A stretch of DNA of 30,616 bases, from contig NW_026516494.1 in the NCBI RefSeq assembly GCF_025602895.1, positions 1-30,616 of the forward strand, given 5' to 3'. The translations under genes were made by a program, and so were the position numbers. Below are positions 1-8,303 of this stretch, in pieces. A model generated the notes under the pieces. It saw nothing but the letters and a program-made list of their open reading frames with translations, was not told the origin of the DNA and searched no databases. This DNA comes from Polychytrium aggregatum. Lineage: Eukaryota > Chytridiomycota > Chytridiomycetes > Polychytriales. The stretch's first letter is position 1. Every line of letters begins with the position of its first letter.

Positions 1-2224
1 CACTTCCCCTCTGGGCGACTCTGCGGGTACAGCCAAGTACTACCCAAAGGTCGACCAATGCAGTGGAAGATCGCCCAGCTCGAGGATCCTGCCGTCCGCG
101 CCCCGTACCTCTTGGCGCTGCTGGACGAGCGCGAACGCGGTCTGCAGCGCATCCCGCTGCACTCCGGCCAATCTCAAGGGGATCGGTCATTCCGATCTCG
201 GAGAGTGCGGCCCAGGACTGCATCGACCGCGCCTGGTCCATCATGATCGCCCTGATCACCACCGCTGCCGACTCCACCATCGGCAAGGCTTCCATCAAGA
301 CCGTCTGGAAGGACCCGGCCCTGATCCCGAGATGCGGCAGCTTCGCGAGAGGCGCCGCGATCTCATCTACCAGCTCAAGTTGCCCGGGCTCTCCCTCCGC
401 GTCGCCGAGGACAAGCGCGCCGAACTCCGCGCTGTCCGCAAACAAGAAAAGAACCTCATCGTCCAGTCCCGCCGAGCAGCCGAGACCCTGGCCATGAACA
501 AGCTGCACTCCCTCAACGCTTCCGAGGTCGCCAAGTCCCTGGCCGCCATGAAGAAGCGCAAGGAGCTCGACGACGCCTTCCACTTTGACAACTCGGACGA
601 GGCCCTCGAGCGACTTGTGGTCCACTACGGCAAGGTCTCCTCGCACTCCCAGGACACCCCCGGTGCCGCCTTTGACCGGACCGTCGGCCCAAGACCCCTG
701 GACACTGTTCCGCGCCTGCTCCCCGAGGACCGCTCCATTCCCCGATTGTCGTCGGACGAGGTGGCCGATGCCATCGTCAAGTCCCCCAAGCGCAAGTCTT
801 CCGGCCCGGACAAGATCAAGGCCGAGATGCTGCACCCTGTCGCTCCCGTGGTCGCTCCCTGGCTCCGGGCCATCCTGCTGGCCGCCCTCAAGGCCTCCGT
901 CGTCCCGACCGAGTGGAACACTGTCCTGATCCACCCGGTCTACAAGAACAAGGGTTCGATCCTCGATCCGGCCATGTACCGGCCCATCGGGTTGACCCAG
1001 GTCCTCCGCAAGATCGCCGAGCGAGTCCTGCTGCCGTTCCTCACCCGCGAGATCGGCATCATGGACATTGCCCAGGGAGGCTTCCGCCCGGACCGAGGCA
1101 CCCTCGACCAGGTGTACTCGCTCGACGCTCTTGTCCGCATGAACAAGATCCGCGACGACGAGTACAGCCTGGTCTTCCTCGACATCAAGGCCGCCTACGA
1201 CACTGTCTGGCGGGAGCGCCTCTGGGACAAGATCGCCACCCGAGGTGCTGGTCCGGTCGCCGTCGGGGTCCTCAGGGCCATGTTCGACCGCACTCTTGTC
1301 CGCGTCGCCAGCAAGGGCCGCACGTCGCAGCCTGTGTGGCTGCAGAAGGGTCTCATCCAAGGCTCGGTCCTGAGTCCCCTTCTGTTCAGTGCCCACATTG
1401 ACGACCTGCCTGGACTGCTCCGAGCCGAGGACGGACTTGTGCTTGCCTCGAGTCGCCACCACCGTCTCCGGGTCAACTCGCTCTGGTTTGCCGATGACGG
1501 TGTCCTCATCTGTCCGGCTGGCCGCACCCAGGCCATGCTGGATATCTGCGAACGCCACAGCATCGACAACCGGTACCGCTTCTCGCCTCCCAAGTGCGAG
1601 GTGCTGTACTCGGCCTGCAACGTCGACCAGCTCCATCCCGCCAAGCTGTACGGCACCGAGCTGCCCAAGGTCCTCCAGTTCCGCTACCTCGGTGTCATGG
1701 TCGACATTGACGGATTCCGCCCGGACCTCCAGTTCGACAAGCTCCTCCGCAAGGTCCACATGGTCACCGACACCGTGGTTGGACTCGGCATCACCCTCGG
1801 CAAGGTCTCGGCCAAGACCATCACCCAGGTCTACAAGACCTTTGTGCGGCCGACCCTCGAATACGGGATGGCCATGGACATCCCCGACCCAGCTCTGCGC
1901 GACCGCCTCGACGACGCCCAGATGACGGCCCTCCGCACCATGTTCCGCGTCGGCCCCGGCACTCCCGTCGGTGCCATGCACCTCAACTGCGGCCTTCCCA
2001 AGATGTCGGTCCGTGTCAAGATGCTGGCCCTGCAGAACTGGGCCCGCTGGGACGACCAAGTCTCTGACGGCGACAAGATGCTGTCGATGATCCTGCGCAA
2101 CAAGATCATTGCGCCCTACCACCCCGACCAGTTCCTCGGCCAAGGAGTCCGAGCCGATCCGCACTGGGCCATGGTGGTCCGCCGACAAGAGGCCGACCAC
2201 TCCCTCACGGCCACGGAGATCTAC
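1..2224 (+). pseudogene. LINE copy A, ORF2 part 1 (endonuclease end to RT and thumb), broken
   Basis: This matches copy C from about 24861 to 27085 nearly base for base. It begins at the very end of the endonuclease domain (SDH region), so the upstream part lies outside the window or is truncated. From 332 to 2224 the frame is open and the protein equals copy C: finger/palm region, catalytic Asp in a LDIKAAYD motif, and FADD at about 1490-1501. The first 330 bases carry five single-base deletions and about two substitutions relative to copy C, which shift the frame repeatedly. The frame then runs into the Ty3-A LTR at 2225; the rest of ORF2 resumes at 8304. The product would be a LINE reverse transcriptase, but this copy cannot make it. 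Confidence 0.93.
2220..2224. repeat. Target site duplication TCTAC, left of Ty3-A
   Basis: TCTAC occurs directly before the left LTR and again at 8299-8303 after the right LTR. Uninterrupted copy C has it once (27086-27090 region). A 5-bp duplication is typical of Ty3/gypsy integrases. Confidence 0.95.
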
Positions 2225-2505
2225 TGTGATGACCAGCATCACAACGGACCAATGAGATTGTCCCGCATGCTCTCGCCCTCCGCACCAATCATGAGTCCCC
2301 ACGTGTTTGTTTGCCCCCATGCATGAGCACGCGCCGTTGCCACCCGCGTCTACTGGTTTCCTGCCTCCCCCACCGCTCGGCACATGTCCCCGGGCTGTGC
2401 CAAGCCTCTCTCGCTTGCACACCAGCCACTCTCGCACCCCCTTCTCGCTTCTCTGTGATGCTCCACCCTTCTCGCCCACTTTTGCCCCTCGACCTTCTCC
2501 CGGTC

Positions 2506-2513
2506 TATAAATA
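2506..2513 (+). promoter_or_regulatory. TATA box of Ty3-A 5' LTR (TATAAATA)
   Basis: A perfect TATAAATA lies in the middle of the LTR, 39 bp before the segment (2545) proposed as RNA 5' end. It is repeated at 8161-8168 in the 3' LTR. Confidence 0.75.
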
Positions 2514-2537
2514 GCCCTGCATGTCTGAGCCTATGTT

Positions 2538-2574
2538 GAACACCAGTTCGAACAAAACTTGTTCTTTGGTGTTC
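2538..2574 (+). promoter_or_regulatory. LTR hairpin containing the putative self-primer strand
   Basis: GAACACCA (2538-2545) and TGGTGTTC (2567-2574) form a perfect 8-bp stem; inside it GAACAA (2550-2555) and TTGTTC (2559-2564) form a second stem. The 12 bases 2545-2556 are complementary to 2645-2656, just inside the LTR. The role as RNA 5' end and primer is inferred from the Tf1 model. Confidence 0.6.
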
Positions 2575-2587
2575 GGGGCTAAAAGCT

Positions 2588-2593
2588 AATAAA
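2588..2593 (+). promoter_or_regulatory. AATAAA polyadenylation signal in Ty3-A 5' LTR
   Basis: AATAAA follows the TATA box by about 80 bp; the copy at 8243-8248 in the 3' LTR would direct 3' end formation of the genomic RNA. Confidence 0.6.
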
Positions 2594-2644
2594 GCTCATA
2601 CCAAGCACTTGGTCTTCGTCCTTGCGCTTGTTCACTCCTTACAC

Positions 2645-2656
2645 TTTGTTCGAACT
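2645..2656 (+). other. Putative self-priming primer binding site of Ty3-A
   Basis: One base after the LTR, TTTGTTCGAACT is the exact reverse complement of 2545-2556. The site lacks the TGG that pairs with a tRNA CCA end. In Tf1-like elements the RNA 5' end folds onto such a site and is cleaved to prime cDNA synthesis. Part of the match is the palindrome AGTTCGAACT, which weakens it somewhat. Confidence 0.6.
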
Positions 2657-2783
2657 CTCTTCTACTGATACCACCTGCTTGGTATCTTCCGCTCCTAGCC
2701 CCGCCCCTTTCCTAGTCCTGTCCGAACCTCAAGCACACTTGTGTCTGAGCCCTCTTCGCTCTCCTGTTCTTGAACCTCCTCGC

Positions 2784-2796
2784 TTTTTTTTTTTTT
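2784..2796 (+). repeat. T13 tract followed by TCCCAG repeats in gag leader
   Basis: Thirteen T residues are followed by three tandem CCCAGT-type hexamers directly upstream of the gag ATG at 2821. The 2644-2820 leader is otherwise unremarkable. Confidence 0.7.
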
Positions 2797-2820
2797 CCCA
2801 GTCCCAGTCCCAGTCCCGCC

Positions 2821-3798
2821 ATGGATCCTGCCCTCGTGGACCGCCTCCGTGCCTTGGAGGCCGAGCTCGCCGAGCTCCGGACAGCTCGCGATGCTCCTGC
2901 CGCTGGGTACAGCGTGCAGATGCCGGACCGTTACGACGGTAACCGGCAAGGGTTCCGGGCATTCGTAAATCAGTGCAAACTGTATATACGAATGCAGCCC
3001 CACCGGTTCCCTGCTGACCCGATTAAGGTCGGATTCGTCATTAGTCTGCTCACTGGACCGGCTCTCCAGTGGGCGACTCCGATGCTTGAGATGGGTGATC
3101 CCCGACTCAACTCTTTTGGCGATTTCCTAGAACGCTTTTCCAAAGTGTTTGACGACCCTGATCGGGCCAGGACTGCCGAGTCAGTGATCACCACACTGTC
3201 TCAGGGCAACCGCCCGTGCGCAGTCTATGCATCCGAGTTCCTTCGTATTGCCGCCGATACGACTTGGAACGACGGTGCAAAGATCTCGTTCTTCCGACTT
3301 GGCTTGTCGGATGATGTCAGAGACGAACTTTCGCGAGTTCGCCCTCTGCCACGAGATCTGGAGGAGTACATCGAGCTTTGTAACGAGCTCGATGCACGAA
3401 TCCGCGAGCGCCGTCAAGAGCGCCGAAGCACGCCTGCCCGCTACCGGTCTTCCCAGTTCGCCTTTGGTTCCGCCTCCGCTGCCGTTCCCGCCATCGCTCC
3501 CGCGCCCGTCCTCGCTCCGCCGCACCCCTCCTACATTGTTTCCGAGCCCATGCAAGTGGACTCTGCCGTCTCTGGACCCCTGACCGCCGAGGAGAAACAA
3601 CGCCGCCGCCGCTTTGGACTCTGCCTGTACTGTGGCAAGAAGGGCCACTTGGTACGAAACTGCCCCGTCAAGTTTGGATCTACCAGAGCTACCGGACCGC
3701 CCCCTGGACCTCCCGGCCCGAGGATCATCCGCACCATCGTTTACGAAGATGGAGAAGTGCAAGACTTCAGTTCGGGAAACGACCAGGCCCGGTTCTAA
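2821..3798 (+). CDS. gag: Ty3-A Gag (capsid and nucleocapsid), 325 aa
   Basis: Gag forms the virus-like particle and packages element RNA in the cytoplasm. Residues about 35-200 resemble the retrotransposon gag capsid domain (phenylalanine and tryptophan-rich helices, e.g. the ALQWATPML stretch). A CCHC knuckle, C268-x2-C271-x4-H276-x4-C281, sits near the C-terminus after a Pro/Ala-rich linker. I chose the ATG at 2821 because it has a strong CGCCATGG context; upstream codons in frame cross the T13 tract and have no ATG. The pol frame overlaps the end of gag at -1; the slippery GGGAAAC at 3774-3780 is in the gag register (G GGA AAC) 15 nt before the stop at 3796. Length fits chromovirus Gag. 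Confidence 0.92.
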   Translation: MDPALVDRLRALEAELAELRTARDAPAAGYSVQMPDRYDGNRQGFRAFVNQCKLYIRMQPHRFPADPIKVGFVISLLTGPALQWATPMLEMGDPRLNSFGDFLERFSKVFDDPDRARTAESVITTLSQGNRPCAVYASEFLRIAADTTWNDGAKISFFRLGLSDDVRDELSRVRPLPRDLEEYIELCNELDARIRERRQERRSTPARYRSSQFAFGSASAAVPAIAPAPVLAPPHPSYIVSEPMQVDSAVSGPLTAEEKQRRRRFGLCLYCGKKGHLVRNCPVKFGSTRATGPPPGPPGPRIIRTIVYEDGEVQDFSSGNDQARF

Positions 3799-3835
3799 GT
3801 GAAGGCCTTGAACCGGAGCCGTGCCCACCGCCTTC
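3774..3835 (+). promoter_or_regulatory. -1 ribosomal frameshift site with potential H-type pseudoknot (Ty3-A gag/pol)
   Basis: The heptamer GGGAAAC (3774-3780) is in the gag frame as G GGA AAC. After an 8-nt spacer, CCGGTTC (3789-3795) pairs with GAACCGG (3810-3816); within the loop GAAGGC (3801-3806) pairs with GCCTTC (3830-3835). This gives stem 1 of 7 bp, stem 2 of 6 bp and loops of 5, 3 and 13 nt. Pol is exactly in the -1 frame and has no ATG until 3888. Confidence 0.8.
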
Positions 3836-6800
3836 CGAAAGTGAAGACATTGGTAAGGTGCCTTTGGTAAGTACTGGGGAAGCAGTGATGTGCGGACAGC
3901 TTCGCCTTGCCTCTGGACCGGCGGACACTCTCAGCTCTGGCATAGTACCCGTGGCACCTCTGGTGTCACTGGGAACTGCACCTCATCCACAGGTGCAAAT
4001 ACCTGAGCTGTCCTGCCAACCCTCGGCAAAGTTAACTGTCTGTGCTAGCCGCAACCCTGGTGCCGAAGCTGGTACCGAACCAAAGTCTTGTGTTTCGTCT
4101 GTTCGTCGTTGCTCGTTGGTTGTTCCCGTCGCTGTTCGTCTTCCTTCTGGTGATTCTCTGTCGTGCGAAGGACTTGTCGATTCTGGTGCCTCTGGCAACT
4201 TTATCGACGAGGACTTTGTTGCTCGACACTCTGTCCCCACCTGCTCCAAGGCTTCGCCCTTGGCAGTGGAAGGCGTGGATGGTAAGCCGCTGTCGTCTGG
4301 CCCCATCCTCCGCGAGACTGCTCCACTCGAGGTGATTCTCGGGGACGTCTCGCAACGCCTTCGGTTCGATGTGATCAGGTCTCCACATCAACCACTTATC
4401 CTTGGCTTTCCTTGGTTGCGCACCGCCGAGCCCAAGATTGTCTGGTCTCGCGGTCTTCTTTGTCTCCCTCCTTCTGTTGATTCCGACCCCTCTCCATGCA
4501 CTACTTCTCTTTCGTCTTGCTCCACTTCCTCCAATGTCACTCCCCTTCTTGATGATTCCACTCCTTTGATTGATCTAAGCTCCTCTCCTACGCTCCCACC
4601 TTCGTCTTCCCCTTCTTGTCTTGTTCCTCCCGAACCCCTTCGCTCTTCCCAAACCCCTTCTTCTGTTGTCAGTTCTCTTTCCCTCCTTGATGTACCTCCT
4701 CCTGTTGTTTGTTCTTCGGACATTGTTCAGAATAAAGTAACCGTCGAACATTATTCTGACCTTGTCCACGCCCCTCCTCTCAGCTCGGACGCTCCTCTCC
4801 GCGTCTGCAGCATTGATTACCGCTCGATGCGCGAGTCTTTGGATGCATGCAGGCATGGAACGCAACCCCTGACCATCTTTCAGGTCCATGTCCTGCCCAC
4901 TGACGAGCCGAGCACTGCGACTGTCGAAGTGCCTGCGGAGTACAAGGACTTCCTGTCTGTTTTCTCTAAACAGGAAGCTGACTCCTTGCCTCCGCATCGC
5001 CCTTATGACTGCCCCATTGACTTGGAGCCGGGCAAGTCGCCAAAGTTCGGGCCTCTGTACTCACTGTCCGAGCCCGAACTTCACGCTCTGCGTGACTATC
5101 TCGACGAGAATCTTGCCAAGGGATTCGTTCGTCCTTCGTCGTCCCCAGCAGGCTCACCAATCCTCTTCGTCAAGAAGAAGGACGGCTCACTTCGTCTTTG
5201 CGTTGACTACCGCGCACTGAACGGTATCACGGTAAAGAACCGTTACCCTTTACCGCTGATCGGCGAGCTGCTGGACCGACTTCGAGGCGCGAAGGTGTTC
5301 ACTAAGCTGGACCTTCGTGGAGCCTACAATCTGCTGCGCATCCGCTCCGGGGACGAGTGGAAGACAGCTTTCCGTACTCGATATGGGCACTTCGAGTACT
5401 TGGTGATGCCCTTTGGGCTCACCAACGCGCCAGCGACGTTCCAGCACTTCATCAACGACGTCCTGCGCACCGAGTTGGACCAGTTCGCAATTGCGTATCT
5501 TGACGATATCTTGATCTACAGTGCTGATCCGTCGCAGCATGTAGAGCACGTCAAGCAGGTCCTCTCGAAGCTCCGAGCTGCAAAGCTGTATTGCAAGCTG
5601 GAGAAGTGCGAGTTCTCCAAAACCTCGGTCTCGTTCCTTGGTTTCATGGTCTCGCCCGAGGGCATCGGTATGGAGCGATCCAAGCTCTCTGCGATCTTGG
5701 ATTGGCCCATACCGCGCAACATCTCGGATCTTCGATCCTTTGTCGGGTTTGCGAACTTCTATCGACGCTTCATCGATGGATACGCAAAGATCGCGGGGCC
5801 CATGACTCGGCTCTTCCGGAAGACGCATGGCTTCCAGTGGTCCCGCGAAGCCGATAAAGCATTCAGATCCTTGAAGGATGCCTTCGTTTCGGAGCCCGTT
5901 CTGGTGCATCCGGACCCATCCAAGCCGTTCGTCGTAGAGTCAGATGCGTCGGACTTTGCGCTTGGATGCGTGCTCTCCCAGCGGGGTGCTGATGATCGCC
6001 TTCATCCTTGCTCGTTCCATTCGCGGACACTCTCGAATGCTGAACGTAACTACAGCATATACGAGAAAGAGCTGTTGGCGATCAAGGAGGCTTTCGAGGC
6101 GTGGCGACACTACCTCGAAGGCGCCCAGCATCCCGTTGCCGTTCTGACCGATCACAAGAACTTGGAGTACCTGGCAACGGCTCGCATCCTAAACCAGCGT
6201 CATGCACGGTGGTCCCAGTTCTTGTCTCGGTTCGACATCCGCATCCAGTACCGTCCTGGTGCGAGGAACGGCAAGGCCGATGCCCTGTCTCGTCGCTCGG
6301 ACTACATCCCTTCGTCGGCCTCCGTGTCGAGGGATCCGCCTCTGCTTCTCGATCCTGCCGCGGTGATACGCGTGCTCCGAAGCAGAGACGCCCGCTCTTC
6401 GGTTGCAAGTCGCAGTGACCCTGTGGATTTGCTGCAGCTCATAGCCGAAGAGCAGGCTCGGGATCCCGGTCTAGACAAATACCGTCGTGACCCGAAGTTC
6501 GTCTGGAATGGCCAGTACCTCACCTTCCAGAACAGGATTGTGGTCCCAGAGTCGTGCCGAGTTCCGGCGCTCAAGTCGTGCCATGACCCAGTCGCTGTGG
6601 GTCATCCAGGCATCCGACGGACTCTGGCTCTGGTATCGCGACAGTTTTGGTGGCAAACCTATCGGAAAGATGTCAAAGAGTACGTCTCGACGTGCGACAC
6701 CTGTGCACGCTCGAAAGCTCCGCGACACAAGCCGTTTGGGTTCCTGTTGCCACTCCAGACAGCCGATCGACCCTGGGGGACACTGACCATGGACTTTATC

Positions 6801-7553
6801 ACTGATCTGCCAAAGTCCAAGGGTCACACCTGCATCTTTGTGGTGGTATGCAGCCTCACAAAGATGGCACACTTTATGTCCTGGCGTTCACTGCCGTCGG
6901 CGGAGGAGACTGCGTCACTGTTCCTCGACAATGTCTTTCGTCTCCATGGCCTCCCCGACACAGTGGTTTCAGACCGAGGAAGTCAGTTCACCTCTCGGTT
7001 CTGGAAGGCACTCTGCACGCAGCTCGGGATCCAAACCAGTCTGTCCACGGCCTTCCATCCCCAGACCGATGGACAGACTGAGAGGGTCAACCAGGTCATC
7101 AACCAATACCTGCGCTGTTACACGTCGTATCAGCAAGATGACTGGGCCGAGCTGCTGCCGTTGGCCGAGTTCTCTTACAATAACCTCGAGAACTCGTCAA
7201 CACATGCCTCGCCATTCTTGGCAACCTATGGGTTCCACCCAAGGTTCGAAGTCCCCGTTGTCGCTGGCGGCCCTGATGTTCCCTCTGCCACGGAGAGGGT
7301 TGAACATCTCCAGCGGAACCTGGCACTGTTGAAGGAGAATCTTGAGAAGGCAAAGTCTGACTACAAGCACTTCTCAGATCTCCGGAGGTCCCAGGCTCCC
7401 GACTTGCGTCCGGGCGATCAAGTCTGGGTGCTGACTCGTAACATCAGCACCACTCGCCCAAGCAAGAAGCTGGATTACCAGAGGATTGGACCATTCACCA
7501 TCCTCGAGGCCGTCGGGACATTGGCTTTCCGCCTGGACTGCCAAAGGACATAA
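3780..7553 (+). CDS. pol: Ty3-A Pol: protease, RT, RNase H, integrase (chromodomain cut off by frameshift)
   Basis: Expressed as a Gag-Pol fusion by -1 frameshifting; start given is the first codon after the slip site. Numbering from codon 3858: aspartic protease LVDSGAS with D108; a Ser/Pro-rich linker of about 90 residues; RT with YLDD at 547-550; RNase H beginning at the SDASDF motif (D696); integrase with an HHCC zinc module and catalytic D979, D1039, E1075 (spacing 59 and 35). It copies the RNA into cDNA and inserts it. The frame ends at 7551-7553 with a TAA just after the integrase C-terminal barrel; one base appears missing near 7535-7541, because the expected continuation and chromodomain follow in the next frame (7556-7879). 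Confidence 0.93.
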   Translation, partial: RPGPVLSEGLEPEPCPPPSESEDIGKVPLVSTGEAVMCGQLRLASGPADTLSSGIVPVAPLVSLGTAPHPQVQIPELSCQPSAKLTVCASRNPGAEAGTEPKSCVSSVRRCSLVVPVAVRLPSGDSLSCEGLVDSGASGNFIDEDFVARHSVPTCSKASPLAVEGVDGKPLSSGPILRETAPLEVILGDVSQRLRFDVIRSPHQPLILGFPWLRTAEPKIVWSRGLLCLPPSVDSDPSPCTTSLSSCSTSSNVTPLLDDSTPLIDLSSSPTLPPSSSPSCLVPPEPLRSSQTPSSVVSSLSLLDVPPPVVCSSDIVQNKVTVEHYSDLVHAPPLSSDAPLRVCSIDYRSMRESLDACRHGTQPLTIFQVHVLPTDEPSTATVEVPAEYKDFLSVFSKQEADSLPPHRPYDCPIDLEPGKSPKFGPLYSLSEPELHALRDYLDENLAKGFVRPSSSPAGSPILFVKKKDGSLRLCVDYRALNGITVKNRYPLPLIGELLDRLRGAKVFTKLDLRGAYNLLRIRSGDEWKTAFRTRYGHFEYLVMPFGLTNAPATFQHFINDVLRTELDQFAIAYLDDILIYSADPSQHVEHVKQVLSKLRAAKLYCKLEKCEFSKTSVSFLGFMVSPEGIGMERSKLSAILDWPIPRNISDLRSFVGFANFYRRFIDGYAKIAGPMTRLFRKTHGFQWSREADKAFRSLKDAFVSEPVLVHPDPSKPFVVESDASDFALGCVLSQRGADDRLHPCSFHSRTLSNAERNYSIYEKELLAIKEAFEAWRHYLEGAQHPVAVLTDHKNLEYLATARILNQRHARWSQFLSRFDIRIQYRPGARNGKADALSRRSDYIPSSASVSRDPPLLLDPAAVIRVLRSRDARSSVASRSDPVDLLQLIAEEQARDPGLDKYRRDPKFVWNGQYLTFQNRIVVPESCRVPALKSCHDPVAVGHPGIRRTLALVSRQFWWQTYRKDVKEYVSTCDTCARSKAPRHKPFGFLLPLQTADRPWGTLTMDFITDLPKSKGHTCIFVVVCSLTKMAHFMSWRSLPSAEETASLFLDNVFRLHGLPDTVVSDRGSQFTSRFWKALCTQLGIQTSLSTAFHPQTDGQTERVNQVINQYLRCYTSYQQDDWAELLPLAEFSYNNLENSSTHASPFLATYGFHPRFEVPVVAGGPDVPSATERVEHLQRNLALLKENLEKAKSDYKHFSDLRRSQAPDLRPGDQVWVLTRNISTTRPSKKLDYQRIGPFTILEAVGTLAFRLDCQRT

Positions 7554-7879
7554 AGGTGCACCCGGTGTTCCATGTGTCTCTTCTTGAGCCCTACAAGAAG
7601 AACTCGCTTCCGGGTCGGGTGCAAGCGCCGCCCCCTGCGGTGGTCATCGATGGGAACTTGGAGTGGGAGGTCGAAGAGATCTTAGACTCCAAGTTCGTGC
7701 GCGGAAAGCTGCACTATCTCATCGATTGGAAAGGCTACCCGGTCACCGATCGAAGTTGGGAGCCCGCCGACATTGTCTTTGCCCCAACGGTGGCCGCGGA
7801 GTACCACCGACGCTACCCAGACAAGCCTGGCCCCAGGAGAACTCAAGATGGAACACGCCGTAGTTTAAGGAGGAGATAG
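7542..7879 (+). pseudogene. pol: Ty3-A Pol C-terminus: integrase tail and chromodomain, out of frame
   Basis: This frame reads the conserved VHPVFHVSLLEPY tail of gypsy integrases, then a chromodomain (WEVEEILDSK, then YLIDWKGYP and SWEPADIV), with the aromatic cage positions typical of HP1-like modules. Chromodomains of chromoviral integrases bind methylated histone H3 tails and steer integration to heterochromatin. It belongs at the end of Pol but lies -1 relative to it because of the apparent deletion near 7540. No ATG begins it, so it is not a separate gene. The stop TAG (7877-7879) touches the 3' LTR. Confidence 0.88.
7867..7876 (+). other. Polypurine tract of Ty3-A
   Basis: AAGGAGGAGA lies three bases before the 3' LTR, the position where plus-strand cDNA priming occurs. 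It overlaps the last codons of the chromodomain frame. Confidence 0.75.
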
Positions 7880-8298
7880 TGTGATGACCAGCATCACAAC
7901 GGACCAATGAGATTGTCCCGCATGCTCTCGCCCTCCGCACCAATCATGAGTCCCCACGTGTTTGTTTGCCCCCATGCATGAGCACGCGCCGTTGCCACCC
8001 GCGTCTACTGGTTTCCTGCCTCCCCCACCGCTCGGCACATGTCCCCGGGCTGTGCCAAGCCTCTCTCGCTTGCACACCAGCCACTCTCGCACCCCCTTCT
8101 CGCTTCTCTGTGATGCTCCACCCTTCTCGCCCACTTTTGCCCCTCGACCTTCTCCCGGTCTATAAATAGCCCTGCATGTCTGAGCCTATGTTGAACACCA
8201 GTTCGAACAAAACTTGTTCTTTGGTGTTCGGGGCTAAAAGCTAATAAAGCTCATACCAAGCACTTGGTCTTCGTCCTTGCGCTTGTTCACTCCTTACA
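7880..8298 (+). repeat. Ty3-A 3' LTR
   Basis: This 419-bp LTR matches the 5' LTR at 2225-2643, including TATA box (8161-8168) and AATAAA (8243-8248). It ends CCTTACA and is followed by the duplicated TCTAC. Confidence 0.96.
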
Positions 8299-8303
8299 TC
8301 TAC
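8299..8303. repeat. Target site duplication TCTAC, right of Ty3-A
   Basis: This is the second copy of the 5-bp duplication; the LINE sequence resumes with CGAGGCAAG exactly as in copy C. Confidence 0.95.

Larger units (their letters stand above)
2225..2643 (+). repeat. Ty3-A 5' LTR
   Basis: The 419-bp repeat matches 7880-8298 without any difference I could see. It starts TGTGATGACC and ends CCTTACA. It holds a TATA box, a hairpin-forming R-like segment and an AATAAA signal, so it supplies promoter and polyadenylation functions. Confidence 0.96.
2225..8298 (+). mobile_element. Ty3-A: Ty3/gypsy chromodomain LTR retrotransposon, 6074 bp
   Basis: The element has two 419-bp LTRs starting TG and ending CA, a gag gene with CCHC knuckle, and a pol gene in the order protease, RT, RNase H, integrase, chromodomain, flanked by the duplication TCTAC. 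That order and the chromodomain place it among chromoviruses of the Ty3/gypsy group. There is no tRNA-type primer site; a self-priming signal is present instead, a known feature of the Tf1/sushi group. It is inserted into ORF2 of LINE copy A in the same orientation. The LTRs look identical, so insertion is recent, but pol carries a frameshift near 7540 that cuts off the chromodomain. Confidence 0.96.

Noticed and set aside
2307..2510. 67-codon frames inside the Ty3-A LTR, repeated at 7962-8165
   Set aside because: They are present only because the LTR is repeated; the content is Pro/Ser low complexity upstream of the TATA box.
7556..7879. Chromodomain segment as an independent small gene
   Set aside because: It has no ATG start and the integrase tail continues straight into it in the shifted frame, so it is a severed Pol C-terminus.
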